DNA of 39,078 bases, taken from positions 1 through 39,078 of the forward strand of contig JBATBW010000160.1 in NCBI GenBank assembly GCA_049662565.1. The letters run 5' to 3'. This document shows, one piece after another, positions 16,100 to 24,740 of this stretch. The position numbers and the translations under genes were made by a program. How positions within the stretch are numbered: position 1 is the stretch's first letter; each line of letters starts with the position of its first letter. Under the pieces are notes generated by a model that searched no databases, had not been told where the DNA came from, and was given only the letters and a program-made list of their open reading frames with translations. This stretch comes from JBATBW01 sp049662565. Its GTDB lineage: Bacteria > Bacillota_I > Bacilli_A > Erysipelotrichales > Erysipelotrichaceae.

Positions 16100-16753
16100 A
16101 TGAATTTATTGATTATGGGCGCTGCTGGTGCCGGTAAGGGAACACAAGCAGAGAAAATAGTTAAAAAATATAAATTAGCACATATCTCTACTGGAGATAT
16201 GCTTCGAAAAGAAATTGCTAATAATACAGTATTAGGTGTTAAAGCAAAAGAATATATCGATGGTGGACATTTAGTTCCCGATGATGTTGTAATCGGTATG
16301 GTTAAGAATCGTCTTAATGAAAAAGATTGCGATAATGGTTTTTTATTAGATGGCTTTCCTAGAACTTTACAACAGGCCCAATCTTTTGCTATAATATTAG
16401 ATGGGTTAGGCAAAAAAGTTACCCATGTTATTAATCTTGAAGTTGATTTCGATATTTTGACTGAAAGAATAACAGGCAGACGTATTTGTCCTAGCTGTAA
16501 GAGTATTTATCATATTACAGCGAAACCTAGTAAGGTTGCTGGTATTTGTGATAATTGCCAAACTGAGTTAATTCAAAGAAGTGATGACACTAAAGAAGAG
16601 CTTGCTATTCGTTTAGCTGAATATCACAAATTAACTGAGCCGGTTTTAGATTATTATCGTAATCTAAACTTAGTAAGTAATATTAACTCTTCTCAAGAAG
16701 TAGATAAGGTCTTTGCGGACATTGTTAATCTTTTAGGGGATAGTCATGATTAA
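16100..16753 (+). CDS. adk: Adenylate kinase, zinc-binding lid
   Basis: Catalyses ATP + AMP to 2 ADP in the cytosol. 217 residues. The P-loop GAAGAGKGTQ (about 7-16), the NMP-binding region STGDMLRKEI, the LDGFPRT motif and a long lid are present. The lid has two cysteine pairs (CPSC and CDNC), the Gram-positive zinc form. Its last 8 bases overlap map. Confidence 0.98.
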   Translation: MNLLIMGAAGAGKGTQAEKIVKKYKLAHISTGDMLRKEIANNTVLGVKAKEYIDGGHLVPDDVVIGMVKNRLNEKDCDNGFLLDGFPRTLQQAQSFAIILDGLGKKVTHVINLEVDFDILTERITGRRICPSCKSIYHITAKPSKVAGICDNCQTELIQRSDDTKEELAIRLAEYHKLTEPVLDYYRNLNLVSNINSSQEVDKVFADIVNLLGDSHD

Positions 16754-17510
16754 TATTAAGTCAACCCGGGAAATTGAGATTATGCGTAAAGCTGGTTATA
16801 TTACTGCTTTAGCCCTAGATGCGGTTGAAAAGGAAGTTAAACCAGGAGTAACTACAAAACATTTAGATGAAGTAGCACATAAAATCATTGTTGAAAATGG
16901 TGCTACTCCATCTTTTAAAGGTTATGGTGGTTTTCCGGCAACAGTTTGCGCTAGTCCAAATAATGTCTTAGTCCATGGTTTCCCTAACGGAAACAAGTTA
17001 CAAGAAGGTGACATTATTAGTATTGATTGCGGAGCTTGTTATCAAGGCTATCACGGAGATAGCGCGCGAACTTTTGCGGTTGGCAAAGTAAGCGATGAAG
17101 CGATGCGATTAATGGAAGTTACCAAGAATGCTTTATATCATGGGTTATCTTTTGTGAAGCCAGGCAATCACTTAGGTGATGTTTGTCATGCAATTGGATC
17201 TTATGTTGAAAGTCATGGATATTCAGTACCAAGGGATTATACAGGTCATGGAGTTGGTAGTAAACTACATGAAGATCCGGTTATTCCTAATTATGGAATT
17301 GCAGGAACAGGACCAATTTTAAAAGTTGGTATGACTTTGGCAATTGAACCAATGGTTTTCGCTGGAAAGCGTGAAACAAAAACATTGAAAGATGGATGGA
17401 CAGTAGTTTCAAGAGATGGATCTCTTGCGGCTCATTTTGAACATTCAGTTGTAATTACTAATGAAGGATTTGAAATACTTACTACTACACAAGGCAAGGA
17501 GGATAATTAA
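16746..17510 (+). CDS. map: Methionine aminopeptidase type I
   Basis: Removes the initiator Met from new proteins. 254 residues of the pita-bread fold. Metal ligands are visible in IDCGACYQGYHGDSA (two Asp), the TGHGVGSKLHEDP His, IEPMV (Glu) and the final EHSVVIT (Glu). It overlaps adk by 8 bp and its stop overlaps the infA start, so the three genes are translationally coupled. Confidence 0.98.
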   Translation: MINIKSTREIEIMRKAGYITALALDAVEKEVKPGVTTKHLDEVAHKIIVENGATPSFKGYGGFPATVCASPNNVLVHGFPNGNKLQEGDIISIDCGACYQGYHGDSARTFAVGKVSDEAMRLMEVTKNALYHGLSFVKPGNHLGDVCHAIGSYVESHGYSVPRDYTGHGVGSKLHEDPVIPNYGIAGTGPILKVGMTLAIEPMVFAGKRETKTLKDGWTVVSRDGSLAAHFEHSVVITNEGFEILTTTQGKEDN

Positions 17511-17728
17511 TGGGAAAACAAGACGTTATTGAAATTGATGGTATTGTGGAAGATACTCTTCCAAATGCTATGTTTAAGGTGAAGCTACAAAATGGACATG
17601 TTATCTTGGCTCACGTTTCTGGCAAAATCCGTATGCACTACATTCGTATTTTACCAGGTGATCGTGTCACTGTAGAAATTTCACCGTATGATTTAACACG
17701 TGGGCGTATTACATTTAGACATAAATAG
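17510..17728 (+). CDS. infA: Translation initiation factor IF-1
   Basis: IF-1 occupies the A site of the 30S subunit during initiation. 72 residues, a single OB fold, with GIVEDTLPNAMFKVKL and the C-terminal DLTRGRITFRHK typical of the family. It starts on the last base of the map stop codon (TAATG) with AAGGAGG inside map. rpmJ follows after 19 bp. Confidence 0.98.
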   Translation: MGKQDVIEIDGIVEDTLPNAMFKVKLQNGHVILAHVSGKIRMHYIRILPGDRVTVEISPYDLTRGRITFRHK

Positions 17729-17747
17729 TCTTAGGAGGGACACATAC

Positions 17748-17864
17748 ATGAAAGTAAGACCATCAGTCAAACCAATCTGTGACAAGTGCCAAATCATCAA
17801 GCGTAAGGGTCGCGTGATGGTAATTTGTGAAAACCCTAAACACAAACAAAGACAAGGTAACTAG
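17748..17864 (+). CDS. rpmJ: 50S ribosomal protein L36, zinc type
   Basis: A 38-residue protein, MKVRPSVKPICDKCQIIKRK at the N-terminus, with the zinc ligands Cys11, Cys14, Cys27 and His32, the C+ form. TAGGAGGG lies 10 bp before the ATG. Its TAG at 17862-17864 is immediately followed by the ribosome binding site of rpsM. Confidence 0.97.
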   Translation: MKVRPSVKPICDKCQIIKRKGRVMVICENPKHKQRQGN

Positions 17865-17879
17865 GAGGATAAGCAAAAT

Positions 17880-18245
17880 ATGGCTCGTATTGCTGGAATC
17901 GATATTCCGCGTAACAAACGTGTAGTAATATCATTAACTTATATCTACGGAATTGGTTTACCAACTGCTAAAAAGATTTTAGCTGATAATAACATTTCTG
18001 AAGATATTAGAGTTCAAGATTTAACAGAAGATCAATTAAATGCGATTCGTAAATCAATCGATGTAATCAAAGTCGAAGGTGATTTACGTAGAGAAGTTCA
18101 ATTAAGTATTAAAAGACTAATGGAAATTGGTAGTTTTAGAGGTTCTAGACATCGTAAAGGATTACCTGTACGTGGTCAACGTTCTAAAACAAATGCTCGC
18201 ACGCGTAAAGGACCTCGTCGTGCTGTAGCAGGTAAGAAGAAATAG
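17880..18245 (+). CDS. rpsM: 30S ribosomal protein S13
   Basis: S13 in the 30S head forms intersubunit bridges and touches the P-site tRNA. 121 residues, starting MARIAGIDIPRNKRV, with HRKGLPVRGQRSKTNARTRKG near the end and a lysine-rich C-terminal tail. AGGAGG lies in the 15-bp gap after rpmJ. Standard alpha operon start. Confidence 0.98.
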   Translation: MARIAGIDIPRNKRVVISLTYIYGIGLPTAKKILADNNISEDIRVQDLTEDQLNAIRKSIDVIKVEGDLRREVQLSIKRLMEIGSFRGSRHRKGLPVRGQRSKTNARTRKGPRRAVAGKKK

Positions 18246-18254
18246 GAGGATAAT

Positions 18255-18653
18255 ATGGCAAAGGTAACTAAGAAGACTGCGACTCGTAAAAGACGTGTTC
18301 GTAAGAATATAGCAAAAGGTGTTGCACATATTCATTCAACATTCAATAATACAATTGTTACTATTACAGATGAAAATGGTAATGCAATTGCTTGGTCAAG
18401 TGCTGGTGCATTAGGTTATAAAGGTTCACGTAAATCTACACCATTTGCTGCACAAATGTGCGCAGAAGCAGCTGGTAAAGCCGCAATTGATCATGGTATG
18501 AAATCAGTAGAAGTAAATGTTAAAGGACCAGGGCCTGGTAGAGAAGCAGCTGTAAGATCATTACAAGTTGCAGGATTAGAAATTACAGTTATTAATGATG
18601 TAACTCCAATCCCTCATAACGGGTGCCGCCCACCAAAAAGACCTCGTGGTTAA
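18255..18653 (+). CDS. rpsK: 30S ribosomal protein S11
   Basis: S11 forms part of the platform near the E site. 132 residues with AHIHSTFNNTIVTITD, KGPGPGREAAVR and the ending NGCRPPKRPRG, all family hallmarks. AGGAGG lies before the ATG. It is followed by rpoA. The usual alpha operon member rpsD is not between them, as in other Bacillota. Confidence 0.98.
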   Translation: MAKVTKKTATRKRRVRKNIAKGVAHIHSTFNNTIVTITDENGNAIAWSSAGALGYKGSRKSTPFAAQMCAEAAGKAAIDHGMKSVEVNVKGPGPGREAAVRSLQVAGLEITVINDVTPIPHNGCRPPKRPRG

Positions 18654-18678
18654 TATATTATAAAAGGAGGATGTGCTA

Positions 18679-19644
18679 GTGGAAAAATTTGAAACATTCG
18701 AATTTGTACAAGTTGAAGAAAATTTAGATAGTAATTACGGAAAGTTTGTTGCGGAACCTTTGGAAAGAGGATTTGCAAGAACTATTGGTAATGCATTAAG
18801 AAGAGTACTACTATCCTCATTACCTGGCGGTGCAGTATTTTCTATTGAAATGTTAGGTGTTAGTCATGAATTTACACCAATTCCTTCAGTAGAAGAAGAT
18901 GTATCTGCAATGATTTTAAATATTAAAGATTTAATTTTAAATATCGATACTGGTGAACCAGTGAAATTGCATATCTCAGAAGTTGGTCCGAAAGAGGTGA
19001 CTGCTGCAGATATTCAATTGCCTGCTGGCGTAGAAATCGTTAATGAAGATTTAGTTATTGCTCACATTGCTGAGGGTGGTAAATTAGATGTAACTTTAAA
19101 TGCGGCTAATTGCCGTGGTTATGTTAGCTCAAATATTAATAAGCAAATTTACAAAAATGCAGGTTTTGATATCAATAGTGTTTATACAGATTCTATTGGT
19201 ACACCAGTATTAAATGTTGCTTATGATGTTGAAGTTGATCCAACTAGAATTGGTGCTAAACGTGTTTATGAACGTTTAACTATGGAAGTTACTACTAATG
19301 GATCTATTACTCCAAGTAATGCTTTAGCTTTAGCTGCAAAAATATTAAGAGATCATTTAGACAAATTCACAGTTATTTTTAATGGAGTTAAAGATAACGA
19401 TAGTGTAATTGATCAAAAATCGTCTGATAATACTAATAGTACTTTAGTTAAATCAATTGAAGATTTAGACTTATCAGTGCGTTCATTTAATTGTTTAAAA
19501 CGTGGTGGAATTCAAACTGTAGAAGAACTAACTAAGAAAACAGAAGATGAAATGATGCGTTTTAGAAATCTTGGTAAGAAATCGTTAAAAGAAGTTCAAG
19601 ACAAGATGCAAGAATTAGGTTTAAGTTTTAAAAATAACGGGTAA
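18679..19644 (+). CDS. rpoA: RNA polymerase alpha subunit
   Basis: Alpha dimerises to nucleate RNA polymerase assembly, and its C-terminal domain contacts UP elements and activators. Two in-frame GTG starts exist, 18673 and 18679. AAGGAGG at 18664-18670 is 2 bp from the first and 8 bp from the second, so 18679 is chosen (321 residues, starting VEKFETFEF). The N-terminal domain has ERGFARTIGNALRRVLLSS. The C-terminal domain (about 255-318) has the LSVRSFNCLKRGGIQTV and RNLGKKSLKEV helix-hairpin-helix elements. Confidence 0.97.
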   Translation: MEKFETFEFVQVEENLDSNYGKFVAEPLERGFARTIGNALRRVLLSSLPGGAVFSIEMLGVSHEFTPIPSVEEDVSAMILNIKDLILNIDTGEPVKLHISEVGPKEVTAADIQLPAGVEIVNEDLVIAHIAEGGKLDVTLNAANCRGYVSSNINKQIYKNAGFDINSVYTDSIGTPVLNVAYDVEVDPTRIGAKRVYERLTMEVTTNGSITPSNALALAAKILRDHLDKFTVIFNGVKDNDSVIDQKSSDNTNSTLVKSIEDLDLSVRSFNCLKRGGIQTVEELTKKTEDEMMRFRNLGKKSLKEVQDKMQELGLSFKNNG

Positions 19645-19658
19645 GTGGAGGACTAAAT

Positions 19659-20021
19659 ATGTGGAATCGTAAATTAGGACGTGATGCTAGTCACCGTAAA
19701 GCTTTATTAAGAAATATGGCAACAAGTGTTATCCAATTTGGTGAAATTGAAACAACTGAAATGAAAGCTAAAGAATTACGTAGCGTCGTTGATGAATTGA
19801 TCACTTTGGGTAAAAGAAATGACTTACATGCTCGTCGTCAAGCAGCTGCATTCGTTCGTGATGTAGTTGTTAATAAAGAAACTGGTCAAACAGCATTACA
19901 AAAATTATTTAATGATATTGCTCCTAAATATCAAGATCGTAAAGGCGGATATACAACAATTGTAAAAACTTATGTTCGTCGTGGCGATGGAGCACCAATG
20001 GCAATCATTAAATTAGTATAA
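19659..20021 (+). CDS. rplQ: 50S ribosomal protein L17
   Basis: L17 lies at the base of the 50S subunit near the tunnel exit. 120 residues, with N-terminal MWNRKLGRDASHRKALLRN and a central ITLGKRNDLHARRQA. GGAGG precedes the ATG. It is the last gene of the alpha part and is followed at once by an intrinsic terminator. Confidence 0.98.
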   Translation: MWNRKLGRDASHRKALLRNMATSVIQFGEIETTEMKAKELRSVVDELITLGKRNDLHARRQAAAFVRDVVVNKETGQTALQKLFNDIAPKYQDRKGGYTTIVKTYVRRGDGAPMAIIKLV

Positions 20022-20024
20022 TTA

Positions 20025-20048
20025 AAAAGACCTTAAAGGTCTTTTTTT
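20025..20048 (+). terminator. Terminator after rplQ
   Basis: A stem AAAAGACC with GGTCTTTT around a TTAAA loop runs into seven T. It closes the S10-spc-alpha transcript. The next gene starts at 20060 with its ribosome binding site (AAAGG 20049-20053) touching the T-run, so no separate promoter fits between. Confidence 0.85.
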
Positions 20049-20059
20049 CAAAGGTAATC

Positions 20060-20647
20060 ATGAAGAATATACAAGACATAAAGAAGTATGGAATTGAGAA
20101 TAAAGTTCCTATAATTTTAGATGATGGGTTAGATTTTTTAATAAATGTTATTAAAGATAATAGTGTTAAGAATATTTTGGAAGTAGGGACTGCCATTGGC
20201 TACAGCAGTATTAATATGGCTTTATTAGGAAAAGATATATCTATTGACACCTTAGAATATAATGAAGAAATGTATAATATTGCTTTAAATAATATCAAAG
20301 ATTTTCATTTGGAAGGTCAAATTAATGTTCATTTCGGTGATGCTTGTTTATATGAATGTCAAAGGAATTATGACCTAATATTTATTGATGGCGCAAAGGC
20401 AAAATATCAATTATTTTTCAATCGTTTTATACCTTTTCTTGTCGATGAAGGAATTGTAGTGGTGGATAATATTGATTTTCATGGACTATGTAATGATATC
20501 GAAAGTGTCAGTTCTCGTCGTTTAAGAGCGATGTTACGCAAACTAAATTCGTTCAAAAATGAGATTTTAGAAAATCAAAGTTATATTTGTGAATATTTTG
20601 ATGTTGCAGATGGGATATTTGTAATAAAAAAGGTGAAAAATAATTAA
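20060..20647 (+). CDS. SAM-dependent O-methyltransferase, TrmR/YrrM-like
   Basis: 195 residues of the O-methyltransferase family 3 fold. Motif I ILEVGTAIGYSS (SAM binding), the acidic residue after the second strand (DTLEYNEEMY), DLIFIDGAK and the VVVDNIDFHG region with metal-binding acidic residues are visible. In Bacillus, YrrM/TrmR methylates 5-hydroxyuridine at tRNA position 34 and is the closest known type by layout. The substrate here is inferred, and a small-molecule catechol-type methyltransferase is an alternative. It is a little shorter than the Bacillus protein. It begins 12 bp after the rplQ terminator, so it may depend on readthrough. Confidence 0.8.
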   Translation: MKNIQDIKKYGIENKVPIILDDGLDFLINVIKDNSVKNILEVGTAIGYSSINMALLGKDISIDTLEYNEEMYNIALNNIKDFHLEGQINVHFGDACLYECQRNYDLIFIDGAKAKYQLFFNRFIPFLVDEGIVVVDNIDFHGLCNDIESVSSRRLRAMLRKLNSFKNEILENQSYICEYFDVADGIFVIKKVKNN

Positions 20648-20680
20648 TTATTTGGTATTATATCTATAGAGGTGAATCAT

Positions 20681-21517
20681 ATGAATAAATTTATCAAGGC
20701 TGCATTGCTTGCTTCTGTTGCCGCTGGAGCTTATGCAATAATAAAAAAGAAAAAAGAAGAATTAGAACAAGAAAAAGTGTTTCATGACATTGAAGAAGAA
20801 GAAAATATTGAACGTAATTTAGAACAAGATTATACAGAAGATTGTTGTTGTGGTAATACCGATGATGAATCGACTTGTTGTGTTAATGAGGAAAAATCAG
20901 AAGAATCAGCTTGTTGTGTTAGTGAGGAAAAATCAGAAGAACCAGCTTGTTGTGTTAGTGAAGAAAAATCTGAAGAGCCAGCTTGTTGTGAAGAAGTGGC
21001 AGAAGATAATAATGAAGATTGCGACGAACAAAAATTAGATAATGAAGAAATTGTTGGAAAAGTAGATGATATTTCACAAGAAAATGCAAGTATAAATCAA
21101 GAACTTCGTGATGGAGAATTTAGTTTATATGATGAAGAAGAAATCGCTGAGAACAATAATGATGTTGTTAGTGAAGATATCCCTACTAGTGACAATGGTG
21201 ATGATACTGCAAGTCCAGAAGATGAATTTTATCAAAGATTATTTAATCAAGTAAAAGACACTACAACTTTTGACGAATCAGTGGAAATCGCGAAAGTTAT
21301 TCAAAAGATTAAGGTTCCGAATTTGTCTACTTTGAGAAATATAACTAGTATTTTTGAAGAACTAGAATTTCAAGTGGAATCTGATGAAGAGAAATTAGTG
21401 TTGTTATCTGCAAAGTCTACAAATAATACTATTTATGATGTTGTAGATTGTATTATGGAAGTAATCGAAATCGTTGATGATAATGATTGCGATTATTTAG
21501 GTTACATTATTAAATAA
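20681..21517 (+). CDS. Acidic membrane-anchored protein with Cys-Cys repeats, unknown function
   Basis: 278 residues from ATG 20681 (AGAGGTG at 20667-20673 is well placed; an upstream GTG at 20672 lies in the site itself and is rejected). A single hydrophobic helix (about 5-21) followed by KKKKEE suggests an N-terminal anchor. Residues 40-115 are very acidic and hold 12 cysteines. The pairs at 66/67, 78/79, 90/91 and 102/103 are spaced exactly 12 residues apart in CCVSEEKSEEPA-type repeats. The C-terminal half is acidic and helical without recognised motif. No family is recognised. Metal or redox chemistry is possible but unproven. A TGGTATTAT (20653-20661) could be an extended -10. Confidence 0.75.
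   Translation: MNKFIKAALLASVAAGAYAIIKKKKEELEQEKVFHDIEEEENIERNLEQDYTEDCCCGNTDDESTCCVNEEKSEESACCVSEEKSEEPACCVSEEKSEEPACCEEVAEDNNEDCDEQKLDNEEIVGKVDDISQENASINQELRDGEFSLYDEEEIAENNNDVVSEDIPTSDNGDDTASPEDEFYQRLFNQVKDTTTFDESVEIAKVIQKIKVPNLSTLRNITSIFEELEFQVESDEEKLVLLSAKSTNNTIYDVVDCIMEVIEIVDDNDCDYLGYIIK
20876..20989 (+). repeat. 36-bp in-gene tandem repeats encoding the Cys-Cys units
   Basis: Three full 12-codon units at 20876-20911, 20912-20947 and 20948-20983, plus the beginning of a fourth. Units differ by synonymous changes (for example GAG/GAA and TCA/TCT) and by Asn/Ser and Ser/Pro replacements, so they are not freshly copied. They are not spaced by unique DNA and are therefore not a CRISPR array. 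Confidence 0.9.
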
Positions 21518-21523
21518 AAAAAG

Positions 21524-21549
21524 AAGTTATTCTTACGAATAACTTTTTA
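21524..21549 (+). terminator. Hairpin terminator between the Cys-repeat gene and ecfA1
   Basis: A perfect 9-bp stem (21524-21532 with 21537-21545), TTAC loop and T-run. It ends 12 bp before the ecfA1 ATG, leaving no space for a new promoter, so it may only partly terminate. Confidence 0.85.
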
Positions 21550-21561
21550 GTTGGAGAGATT

Positions 21562-22374
21562 ATGAACGTTATAGAGGTTAAGAATTTATCGTTTAATTAT
21601 GATAATACAAAAACAATTTTAGATGATATTTCATTCGATATAAAAAAGAATGATTATGTTACTATTATTGGACACAATGGTAGTGGTAAATCAACGATTG
21701 CCAAATTGTTAATTGGTATCTTAGAGAAGAAAAAAGGAACGATTAAAATTGGCGGGTTGGAATTAATTGATAAAAACATAGACGAAATAAGACAATTAAT
21801 AGGCATAGTTTTTCAAAATCCTGACAATCAATTTATTGGCTCTACTGTCAAAGAAGATATAGCTTTTGGTTTAGAAAACAGGCAGGTGCCTACTTCAGAA
21901 ATGCAACCAATAATCGATAAGTATGCTAAGTTAGTAAATATGACAGATTTTTTAGATAGTGAACCAACCAAGCTAAGTGGCGGTCAAAAACAACGAGTTG
22001 CTATTGCCACTGTTCTAGCGATGAATCCTGAAATCCTTATTTTTGATGAAGCATATGCTATGTTAGACCCTTTAGGGAAAAAAGATATTATTGCATTAAT
22101 AAATCAATTGCATGAAGAACAAAATAAAACGGTTATTTCGATTACTCATGACATGGATGAGGTAGCGAATAGTGATTTCACTATTGTCTTAAATGATGGT
22201 AAAATAGTTATGGCTGATAAGCCGGAAGTAGTATTACAGAATGTAGATCTGTTGAAGAGTATTCGATTAGATACTTGTTTTAGTTATAAAGTGAGTGAAC
22301 AGTTGAACATTAATAAGCAGTATAAGATGGAAGGGTTAGTAGATGAGTTATGTCAATTAATTTTGAAAAAGTAA
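21562..22374 (+). CDS. ecfA1: ECF transporter ATPase A1
   Basis: One of two ATPases that energise energy-coupling factor transporters for vitamins and other micronutrients. 270 residues. Walker A GHNGSGKST, Q-loop region VFQNPDNQFIG, signature LSGGQKQR, Walker B ILIFDEA and the ITHDMDE switch His are all intact. The usual DEATSMLDP reads DEAYAMLDP, a mild variation. It overlaps ecfA2 by 25 bp. Substrate-binding S components are expected elsewhere in the genome. Confidence 0.96.
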   Translation: MNVIEVKNLSFNYDNTKTILDDISFDIKKNDYVTIIGHNGSGKSTIAKLLIGILEKKKGTIKIGGLELIDKNIDEIRQLIGIVFQNPDNQFIGSTVKEDIAFGLENRQVPTSEMQPIIDKYAKLVNMTDFLDSEPTKLSGGQKQRVAIATVLAMNPEILIFDEAYAMLDPLGKKDIIALINQLHEEQNKTVISITHDMDEVANSDFTIVLNDGKIVMADKPEVVLQNVDLLKSIRLDTCFSYKVSEQLNINKQYKMEGLVDELCQLILKK

Positions 22375-23207
22375 ATTTTGAATATGCGCCAAATACCGTT
22401 TTCTCTTATGTCGCCTTAAAAGATGTCGATTTAAGTATTGAAGAAGGTAGTTTTAGTGCTATTGTGGGTGTTACCGGAAGTGGTAAAAGTACATTAGTAC
22501 AACATCTAAATGCTTTATTGTTGCCTACTAGTGGAAAACTACGAGTTTTGGAACATGAGATAATTGCGAATGAAAAATTCAAGAATAAAAAAAGCTTGCG
22601 ACAAAAGGTAGGCTTGGTTTTTCAGTTCCCGGAATATCAATTGTTTGAAGAGACTATTATAAAAGATGTTGCATTTGGTCCAAAAAATTTTAAAGTTAGT
22701 GATGAAAAATCTTTGGAATATGCGAAAAGAGCTTTAGATGTAGTTGGTATTGATGAGAGTTATTATGAAAAGTCGGTCCTAGATATATCGGGTGGCCAAA
22801 AACGACGAGTTGCGATTGCTGGAGTGTTAGCTATTAATCCGGATGTTATCGTTTTAGATGAGCCTACTGCGGGTTTAGACCCTTCTGGGGCGATTAAAAT
22901 GATGGAGTTATTTAAAAAACTAAATAAAGAATACAATAAGACGATTATTTTAGTAACTCATGATTATGAACACGTTTTAAATTATTGTGATGAAGTTATT
23001 GTCATGAGTGATGGAAAAGTAATTAATAAAAATAATGTTAAGGATTTTTTTGCGGATCGTGAATTATTGGAGTCTTTAAATATTAAGACGCCTAATGTCA
23101 TTTCTTTACAATATCAATTAAGTGATCGAGGTGTAATTTTACCACAATTATATTATGATATGCCTAGCTTAATTAAAGGATTAAAAAGGGTGATTAATCA
23201 TGAATGA
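22350..23207 (+). CDS. ecfA2: ECF transporter ATPase A2
   Basis: Second ATPase of the ECF module, forming a heterodimer with EcfA1. 285 residues, with Walker A GVTGSGKST, Q-loop VFQFPEYQLFEETI, signature ISGGQKRR, Walker B VIVLDEPTAGLDPSG and LVTHDYEHV. It starts inside ecfA1, and its last bases overlap ecfT. The C-terminal extension after the nucleotide-binding domain is typical of this paralogue. Confidence 0.97.
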   Translation: MSINFEKVNFEYAPNTVFSYVALKDVDLSIEEGSFSAIVGVTGSGKSTLVQHLNALLLPTSGKLRVLEHEIIANEKFKNKKSLRQKVGLVFQFPEYQLFEETIIKDVAFGPKNFKVSDEKSLEYAKRALDVVGIDESYYEKSVLDISGGQKRRVAIAGVLAINPDVIVLDEPTAGLDPSGAIKMMELFKKLNKEYNKTIILVTHDYEHVLNYCDEVIVMSDGKVINKNNVKDFFADRELLESLNIKTPNVISLQYQLSDRGVILPQLYYDMPSLIKGLKRVINHE

Positions 23208-23994
23208 TTTAGTTTTTGGTCGATATATTCCTCTTGATTCTTTGATTCATAAAATTGATCCAAGAACTAAGATAATTGCTTTATTGTTTTTATTGGTTAT
23301 GATATTTTTACCGATTGGTTATTGGGGTTATGCCATTATTGGTACTTTTTTACTATGTGTAATTTTAATTAGCAAAGTAGATATTAAGATTATTGTTAAG
23401 GGTTTAAAACCAATGATGATGATGTTGGTATTTTTATTAGTAATTAATGTTTTAATTTATAAAGATGGTTATGTATTATTAGATATTTTAGGTTTTAAAA
23501 TATATTCAAAAGCGGTATATCAAACTTTATTTATTGCGTTTCGTTTAGTTTTGATGATTACAACTACAACTATTTTAACTAGTACGACTAAGCCTTTGGA
23601 TTTAACTTTAGGATTAGAAAAATTGTTGTTACCATTGAAGAGAGTTAATTTTCCGACACATGAAATAGCAATGATTATTAGTATTGCTTTGCGTTTCATT
23701 CCGACATTGATTGAACAAACGCAAAAAATAATGAAAGCACAACAATCAAGAGGTGTGGACTTAGAAGAAGGAAGTTTTAAAGAAAAAATTAATGCAATTT
23801 TGTCATTAATTGTACCTTTGTTTATATGTGCTTTTCAAACTGCCGATGATTTAGCGATTGCGATGGAAGCTCGAGGCTATAATCCTAGTCGCCCAAGAAC
23901 TAGTTATCGTGTGTTAAAGTTTAAAGTTATTGATGGCATATCAATTTTTATAATTCTTATTTTATTGGGATTATTAATATGGCTAATGAAATAA
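23200..23994 (+). CDS. ecfT: ECF transporter transmembrane protein T
   Basis: Membrane scaffold that couples the two ATPases to interchangeable S components (group II ECF modules). 264 residues with several hydrophobic helices and the two coupling-helix Arg-Gly motifs, QSRGVDLEEGS and EARGYNPSRPRTSY, that dock to EcfA1/A2. It overlaps ecfA2 by 8 bp and truA by 16 bp. The ecfA1-ecfA2-ecfT-truA block after rplQ is conserved in Bacillota. Confidence 0.96.
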   Translation: MNDLVFGRYIPLDSLIHKIDPRTKIIALLFLLVMIFLPIGYWGYAIIGTFLLCVILISKVDIKIIVKGLKPMMMMLVFLLVINVLIYKDGYVLLDILGFKIYSKAVYQTLFIAFRLVLMITTTTILTSTTKPLDLTLGLEKLLLPLKRVNFPTHEIAMIISIALRFIPTLIEQTQKIMKAQQSRGVDLEEGSFKEKINAILSLIVPLFICAFQTADDLAIAMEARGYNPSRPRTSYRVLKFKVIDGISIFIILILLGLLIWLMK

Positions 23995-24740
23995 TTAGAT
24001 ACTTTGTTAGTGTTAGTTATGATGGCACTAATTTTGCGGGATGGCAAAAACAAAAAGATAAGCGGAGCGTTCAGGGTGAAATAGAGAAAGTATTAAGTGA
24101 TGTGCATACTTATCCGGTTTTAATATCGGGTAGTGGTAGAACTGATGCTCAAGTTCACGCGATTAGTCAAGTGTTCCATTTTGATAGTGAGTTGTTGAAA
24201 ATAGAAAAGGATGTAAAAAAAGCATTGGATGGTTTATTGCCTACTGATATTGTTTGTAATTGGGTCAATAAGGTTGATAAAGATTATCATGCGCGATATG
24301 ATTGTATTAGTAAAAAGTATCGTTATATTATTAATGATGGTTTATTTGATGTTTTTCGACGTAACTATGAGTGCTATGTTAAAAATACTTTAGATGTTGA
24401 ATTAATTAAAGAAGCTAGTCTAATATTTGTTGGTGAACATGACTTTAGTGCACTTTGTACTAATCGAAAGAAAGAAAAAGAAAATCAAGTGCGGATAATT
24501 TATTCAATTACGGTAGATAGAAGTAGTGACGGCCGAATAGTCATTGACTTTTATGGGAATGGTTTTTTAAGACATATGGTTAGAATGATTGTACAAGTGT
24601 TGATTGAAGTTGGTTTGAAAAGAATTGATATTTGTAGGGCTAAAGCGATGTTGGATAGTAAAGATAAAGCAGCTTGTCAGTACAAGGCTGATGCAAAGGG
24701 TCTTTATTTAATGGAGGTGAATTATGATCAAGAGAAATAA
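23979..24740 (+). CDS. truA: tRNA pseudouridine(38-40) synthase
   Basis: Converts uridines 38-40 of the anticodon stem to pseudouridine. 253 residues, normal for the family. The catalytic aspartate is Asp56 in GSGRTDAQVHA, and the KKYRYIINDG and FYGNGFLRHMVRMIV stretches are typical. The start lies inside ecfT and the end overlaps the next gene by 17 bp, so the whole block is probably cotranslated. Confidence 0.97.
   Translation: MANEIIRYFVSVSYDGTNFAGWQKQKDKRSVQGEIEKVLSDVHTYPVLISGSGRTDAQVHAISQVFHFDSELLKIEKDVKKALDGLLPTDIVCNWVNKVDKDYHARYDCISKKYRYIINDGLFDVFRRNYECYVKNTLDVELIKEASLIFVGEHDFSALCTNRKKEKENQVRIIYSITVDRSSDGRIVIDFYGNGFLRHMVRMIVQVLIEVGLKRIDICRAKAMLDSKDKAACQYKADAKGLYLMEVNYDQEK

Noticed and set aside
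20876..20989. Regular 36-bp repeats as a possible CRISPR array
   Set aside because: The units are contiguous, keep the codon phase and encode Cys-Cys repeats; there are no unique spacers and no cas genes.
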